DNA from: Polytrichum commune
Lineage: Eukaryota; Streptophyta; Polytrichopsida; Polytrichales; Polytrichaceae
Assembly: GCA_950295325.1 (NCBI GenBank)
Contig: OX485804.1
Coordinates: 7,254,001-7,318,000, forward strand
Length of the DNA: 64,000 nt
Direction: 5' to 3'
Shown: in pieces, positions 58,901 through 64,000 of the stretch
Numbering within the stretch: position 1 is the first letter of the stretch
Layout of the letters: each line of letters opens with the position of its first letter
Notes under the pieces: generated by a model
What the model was told of the DNA's origin: nothing
The model's database searches: none
The model's input: the letters and a program-made list of their open reading frames with translations, nothing else
Translations under genes and position numbers: made by a program

Positions 58901-61900
58901 CTCAGGGTCAAACTCTAGGTGAGTTGGCTAAATAGTAAGTTTGAGAGCTTTTGCATAAAATCACCTAGGCCGTAGCTATTTCCCTCATAATTTAAAAACT
59001 CAGAAACTCATATTTGTATCGAAAGCAAGGATTCTCTTTCATCTTAAATGATCATACAGATCCCCTCAATTTTGTTGACAATTGAACCTAGAACAGTTAA
59101 CAAATTTTGAGCATTTCGTCCAACCTCTTTTAACCACATGTCTTTTTGGTATCTGTTCTTAGATCCACAATTTATCCACACACCACTCAATTATAGGTCT
59201 CCTATCAAGATAAGTACCGATTTAGACCCACTTACCTTATATAATCTTTACTTGTTGCAGCCACCCCGGGTGTCATTGGATGGTTACAAGCATGTTGTAA
59301 ATGTGGTGTACTGTCCAGCAGTAGACAGTGGTACCCCTACTTTCCAGCAGGAGACTGCTCGTGCAAAAGCCGCAGCCCAAGTTTCTCCAAGCAGCAAGAA
59401 AGCTGCTATGTACCATGACATGCTTGAAGGTATGGTGCTGCTCGTCACGTTGTTCTTTGTACTTACATGGACTATTTGATTTGTCATCAAGTTGTTGTCT
59501 TTGAATGGTAATAATTATGCGCGGGAGCACACCAGAGCCCAACATTTTCCTTTAAATTTGCACCCATACCCAGACCATGCCCATCAGCAGCGACCTATGC
59601 CCACCCATGCCCACCCATGCTATTCAAATTGCGCCCATGTATTCAAAAATTGTGTAATGTGTATTACCCGCCTACACCAAGTCTTGGTTGGATCGGACAA
59701 ATAAAAGGTCGTTCATTATCGTTGGCTTCAGCCCGGAGCGCTTCTTGGTTAGTGTATTCCCTGCATTTTTTCCTACCACTTTACAACATCCTCTCTTTCT
59801 TGAGTTTTGGAATCCTCTTGGCAAGATTGGGTTTAAGGTAGGGTGGGAAAAGTAGAAGCACAAGAAAGTGACAAAAAAAAAGACCGAGGATTCTTGGGAG
59901 CCCAAGGACACACTCAAGAAGGAGGAGTAGGAGAACAAGAAGAAGACACACTGAAGGATGGACTCACCTTATTGGGTGAAGGTGATTCGGTGCTCTTACC
60001 CTCGAAAGCATTGAATGAGAGCTCATTCAATGACCCCTTCCAATATGCTTTGCTTTAGCCCATGCTCACCCATGCCCACCCATGAACAACAATATCGCAC
60101 CTATGCCCACCCAAAACCCATGGGCATGGGTGGGCATGGGTATGGGCACCCAATGTAGGGCTCTGGAGCACACACACATGGGAGGTGCAATCCTCATGAA
60201 ACCTAGGAGGGGGAGGAATACTAGACGATCGAGTTGCCCCAATTTTGACCATTAGTAAGAATCCACCTCTCATTTAAGGTAGTAGCATGAGTGCAAAGAA
60301 GCACAATAATTTGTGCTAGTGTTTGCAAAAATAACCGTTATCCTTTTGTTGGGTCCATTGGGAGGAATAGACACTTTTCCTGCCTCCATTTCAAACACCC
60401 ATCTAAAGCTCTGCTACAACTTGCATTGACAACTGATAGAAACACATTTATTATGGCAATCTCCGTTGTTCTGGTCATTATCTGATATCCGCTATACAAT
60501 GAACTTGCTAGTTTTACAAGGTCCCAAGCATCAGCTGTTAGAATATTTCACACAATTTGTTACAATGAGAGCAATTTCTTTTTGTTTCCACTTGCATTGC
60601 TGACCAAAGGTAGTGGATGGGCTGAACAGAGGAGATGGTGCGTGGATTGCAGCAGGTGAGTTGGAGGAAAGTCGATGTGAGCTTTCATTCCGCGTTATGG
60701 CCTTTTGTGGCCCACAATGCCATAAAGGTAAGCCATCCTCATCACTCAAGAGTAGCTCAACACATGTACTTCGATCCACACAAAAAGACTTCACCAAAAT
60801 ATTAGACAATTGTTGTGTTCGATTTAGGCACGTCTATCGAAACCAGCACCACAACAAATAGAGGGCTTTCAAAGGTGAGCAGCTTGAAGGGCCACACACG
60901 TTCAAAAACGCCGGTTTTGAAACGGAGTTTGGTAAGCCAAGGTAAAGAATTTTGGGCCTAACATGTGCCTAACTTCAACGAGCTGGACTTCAAGGTTGGT
61001 CCCTCTTTCTTTGGTTAAAACCGTTTGTTTCCAACTTCAATGGGAAATGGAGGCTTTAAGCCTTGCAATTCGCCATCTTGGATCGGAGTTGAAAACAGAC
61101 GATTCTACCCAATACAAGAGGGACCAACCTTGAAACCAAAACCCTCAAAGTTAGGCACATGTCAAAGTCAAAATTCCTTTTACCTTTGCTTACCAAACTC
61201 CGATGCGAAATTGGCATTTTTTTAACATGTATGGCCTCCACATGAACAAGCATGGACAAGCCGGCTTGCACCTATTTCCCCCAAGGGCTAGCCTAGGGCT
61301 TCCCACATGGTTGGTTGAAGATATCCGGTTCACTTGGATACCCCCAATATAGTGGTAGGGTGCACCGGTGTCAATTGCTAGGAAGGTCACCCATTTGAGC
61401 ATAACCTCAGTTCCTATGGGACCTAGGTTTAGGCCTTGGCTTTAAGCCACATGCTCCTTGTATGGTTATGTAAATAGGTGTGTTTTCTTTGTCACTACAC
61501 CATTTGTGGTATTTAGGGTCACATACACTACTAACAAACAAGCTATACTAGGTGCCTAGAAGTTTAGTAGTGCCACGTTTGCTAATTGCCAACAAGACAT
61601 TGTTTGTCAACATAATTAACGTTTGAAGTGCATAACTATTCACAATATGATATTTAGCGTAGTACATTGGAGTGCTTGAGATGATGATTTCCATATTAGT
61701 ATGCAAGAAGAAGATATTAGTGAGCTTACTAATGCCAAGTGTCATGTGTTGATACTCATGCTTAACTTGTTGACTATTGTGTAACCTAGGCATAGACCTC
61801 ATTATGTTATTGAGGAAACTAATGCCAAGATATTCATAGGCACACTAACGCCAAGTGTCATGAGGTGACCCTAATGGTCAATGTGTTGGCCATTAGTGTA

Positions 61901-62357
61901 ACCTAGCTTGGCCTCATAATAGGGTTAAGTGATACTATTACGCAGGTGACACTAAATAACAATAAATGGCGTAGTTCATTACACTAAAAGGTGATTCCAC
62001 ATCTTTAAGATCGCAAATTCAATGGTTGTAAATGTGATAGTGACATCTTTACAAGTTGAATTACATCAGTTTTGAGGATGTGCACTTTGAAGTCATCTTC
62101 TTCAAGTTAAATTAACCACTAAGATCTTTTCTTGGTAGATTCATTGAAGTGAAAATGTGCCCAGGCATTTCTGGTTTAAATACAGAGTTGTATCTTAGCA
62201 ACATGAAGCACCACTCAAGCTAGGTCTAAATTGCATTGTTCTTCGGTTGCAGGTAAAGCAGGAGTGGATACATTACGAAGGAGCTGGAGTAATTTCACAT
62301 GTCGCGGATACCTTGAAACAGCAAGAGCAAGTTGTTTTTATTGAAGCAAGCTTGTAA
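55986..62357 (+). CDS. DUF676-type serine esterase/lipase, ten exons
   Basis: Exons: 55986-56104, 56277-56344, 56721-56791, 56973-57245, 58149-58312, 58470-58525, 58730-58782, 59261-59429, 60630-60727, 62253-62357 (TAA). All introns are GT-AG and all joints keep frame, giving 391 residues. The fold is alpha/beta hydrolase: HGILASPDDW (35-44) at the oxyanion-hole strand, and nucleophile Ser106 in AHSLGG. SPHLGVRG, KIAAPIAPFVVGRTGKQLFL, YANVSYDHMVGWRTSSIRRE and a C-terminal FIEASL are the hallmarks of plant putative serine esterases (PF05057). The predicted role is hydrolysis of an acyl-lipid ester; the substrate is unknown. In-frame Mets also exist at 55896, 55899 and 55926. No defect is seen. 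Introns carry a hAT-like element and a foldback element. Confidence 0.92.
57360..57770. repeat. Dispersed repeat in esterase intron 4
   Basis: Related to 61230-61450 in intron 9 (cacctat.tccc.caagggc, ggttgaa.atatc, aggaaggtcacccat). About 230 bp of similarity. Confidence 0.65.
59040..59240 (-). repeat. Antisense copy of the dispersed repeat, esterase intron 7
   Basis: Weak reverse-strand similarity to the repeat near 32220-32400 (ctctttcatct..., cacaccactcaa.tataggt). A short, diverged copy. Confidence 0.35.
59533..60165. mobile_element. hAT-like element in esterase intron 8
   Basis: 633 bp. Ends CAGAGCCCAACATT and (reversed) CAGAGCCCTACATT; the perfect 8-bp duplication GAGCACAC is at 59525-59532 and 60166-60173. 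Both subterminal regions carry arrays of CCCACCCATG/CCCATGCCCA in opposite orientations, like hAT transposase-binding arrays. No transposase is present. Confidence 0.88.
60890..61236. mobile_element. Foldback-type element in esterase intron 9
   Basis: Imperfect inverted arms of over 100 bp (about 60890-61008 and 61105-61236) around a spacer of roughly 95 bp. Shared text includes CGGAGTTTGGTAAGC, CATGTGCCTAACTT and CAAGGTTGGTCCCTCTT. Non-coding. Confidence 0.7.
61230..62250. repeat. Repeats in the rest of esterase intron 9
   Basis: 61230-61450 is the second copy of the intron 4 repeat. 61715-61920 is a twofold tandem duplication of about 130 bp (actaatgccaagtgtcat in both). Nothing coding. 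Confidence 0.55.
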
Positions 62358-63814
62358 TTGTACAGTTGTCTGCTTATCTTGTGATTACTAGGATTCGTGA
62401 AGTTTATCGATACTTGGTTTACGGTTCTTCCACTGGCTGAGATGTTTAGTACTTCGGAACACTAAAAACCCTTACAACTACGCGTTTAGGGTTTAGTGAG
62501 GACCATGTATTGGCTGAATCCAGAAATCTCAGTCTAAATATTGAGTCTCCAGAATCCAAAGAGGTCCTTCTCAGTCTCATGGATACACAAAAGGGTTTTA
62601 CTTTATCGCTCTATGATAGATGCCTGGGCTCAACATTTAACAATCTCTGAAAGTGGCGATTAGTGAAAATACAGTATAGTACAGTAGTGTTGTGGTGGGG
62701 TAGCTAGAGTGGCATTTAGCCTCAATTTCATTGACAATTTTTAAGGTATAGAAATTACCTTAGGAGTATATATTTATTGTGAAATAAATGCAAATGGTAT
62801 TTTTCTTTTTCCATCCAGAGTACTGCTACAAGGTTATCTAGGTGTGTAGGAAATATGTGTTGGCCAAGTGGGGTGTAAAACTTCAGATATTTCTAAGCCA
62901 AGGCCCATACCATCATTCTCCAAGGACTACATGAAAAAAGACTGCACGACCAACAAAGATACTGATTCCATGCTTTCTAGGACCATTCCTTCTTCCTATC
63001 TCTGTGACGTAGACCTAAAGGGATTCCAAGAGTGACTCACAAGTTTGTGCTTCAATACATCTGAGGTGTTAGGAGGGTAAGGCTTTCTACATTCTTGGAT
63101 TTAATAAAAGTGACTCTTCAGTGCTAACAACAAGGCTATAAGTACAGTATTATTTCAGCCAATCTTTTATGAAATCTAAATGTTGCATAGGGGACAGCCA
63201 AAGAATCTGGGTTGTAGGACACTGCACTTGGAGATTCAGACTGTAAAATCCAAAGCTTATTGCAACTAGGATACATATCCAAGCTCCTAAACTTCAGTGC
63301 AAACACTGTTGACCTTATGGATTGACTTAGAATTACATCAATTCATTCTGTAGGATTTTTTTGAATGTCTGAATTTCAAAATATTGCAAAGCGTGCAATT
63401 TGACCTTTGTAAGCTGGGTGGGCTCACCTAGTTATGATATGGAAATCTAGGCTTCAACATGTATGATAGTAAAACATAAATTTGAAGAGTTGTAAAATGA
63501 AAGCCCCTCACTGACAGTGCTGAGAATAGATGAACTAACCTTATACAAACAAACTATGTGAAATCTATAATTCATAATCTGTAACATTTAAAACAGATGA
63601 ATATCCTTCACATGCAATCTGAAACTTATGGCCTACAGACAAATGGAGACCTACTGTTTGACCTCTTGATCACACAGCAAATAAGATGGAAAATGTGGTC
63701 ATAAAGTCTTGTAGCTAACTCAATGTTTGCTAGATCCTCTACTTCAGTTTGAGTAGAAGGATGCTTGTAATGGATTTGCAAAGTGTGAAGTAGATGAGTC
63801 TTCAGTGGCTCATT
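62358..63814. other. Downstream region of the esterase gene
   Basis: Gene-free. The first few hundred bases should be 3' UTR. No other gene or repeat was recognised. Confidence 0.4.
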
Positions 63815-64000
63815 TTCTTAACTGGATCCTATATTTGATTGGTGTGTGATTTGGTGAAGATCAAAGAGCAAACATCATGAAGACACATGCTTTACAAGAG
63901 ATTGAACTGCAACTTCAAATATTAATGGCACCTCTACACTCAATAGTGAACACAATTGGGAGGACCGAAGTATCCAAATTAAGAAATCAACAAACATGCA
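63815..64000. repeat. Dispersed repeat copy, cut by the window end
   Basis: Similar to 37735-37930 (atttgattggtgtgtgattt, agagattgaact, aacacaattgggaggacc, aagaaatcaacaaa). Confidence 0.65.

Noticed and set aside
60613-60861. 82-codon frame across esterase exon 9
   Set aside because: It is in a different frame from the true exon, whose reading (VDVSFHSALWPFVAHNAIK) matches the family.
1-64000. tRNA or rRNA genes
   Set aside because: Looked for tRNA B-box and clover-leaf patterns and rRNA-like sequence by eye; none was convincing. A covariance search would be needed to exclude them.

Overview
The window is nuclear DNA of a land plant. It holds two multi-exon plant genes with GT-AG introns, Ty3/gypsy LTR retrotransposons primed by initiator tRNA-Met, and many small DNA transposons. 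I cannot name the species; a large, repeat-rich genome is likely.

Layout. 73-6772: a degenerate Ty3/gypsy element on the + strand with unlike LTRs and no matching target duplication. 7881-30617, minus strand: a 15-exon gene for a malectin-like-domain leucine-rich-repeat receptor kinase. All 15 exons join in frame, predicting 960 residues, but exon 8 is split by a nested retrotransposon block at 11910-25963. The block is element A (target duplication GTCAG) with element B inside it at 15400-22388 (target duplication TTGTC). Each LTR pair shows only about three mismatches, so both insertions are young.

30618-53700 has no complete gene that I recognise. It carries tandem repeats, a dispersed repeat family of at least 250 bp, two GGGCC-ended MITEs flanked by TAA, an inverted pair of CACTA-ended MITEs, two pogo/Tigger-type transposase remnants (one inside another MITE), a hAT-like element, mariner-like MITEs, and a decayed copy of the receptor kinase's last exon at 46565-47100. 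53740-62357, plus strand: a ten-exon gene for a DUF676-type serine esterase/lipase that reads complete, with a hAT-like element and a foldback element in its introns.

The most unusual content is the retrotransposon family. All three copies lack the catalytic core of reverse transcriptase, have lost the protease DTG motif, and share stop codons in integrase, yet two of them moved recently. They keep LTRs, primer-binding site and polypurine tract. They therefore look like a non-autonomous chromovirus family mobilised in trans. They also carry a tandemly repeated, frame-shifting module of about 229 bp at the RT-RNase H junction, with copy number differing between elements.
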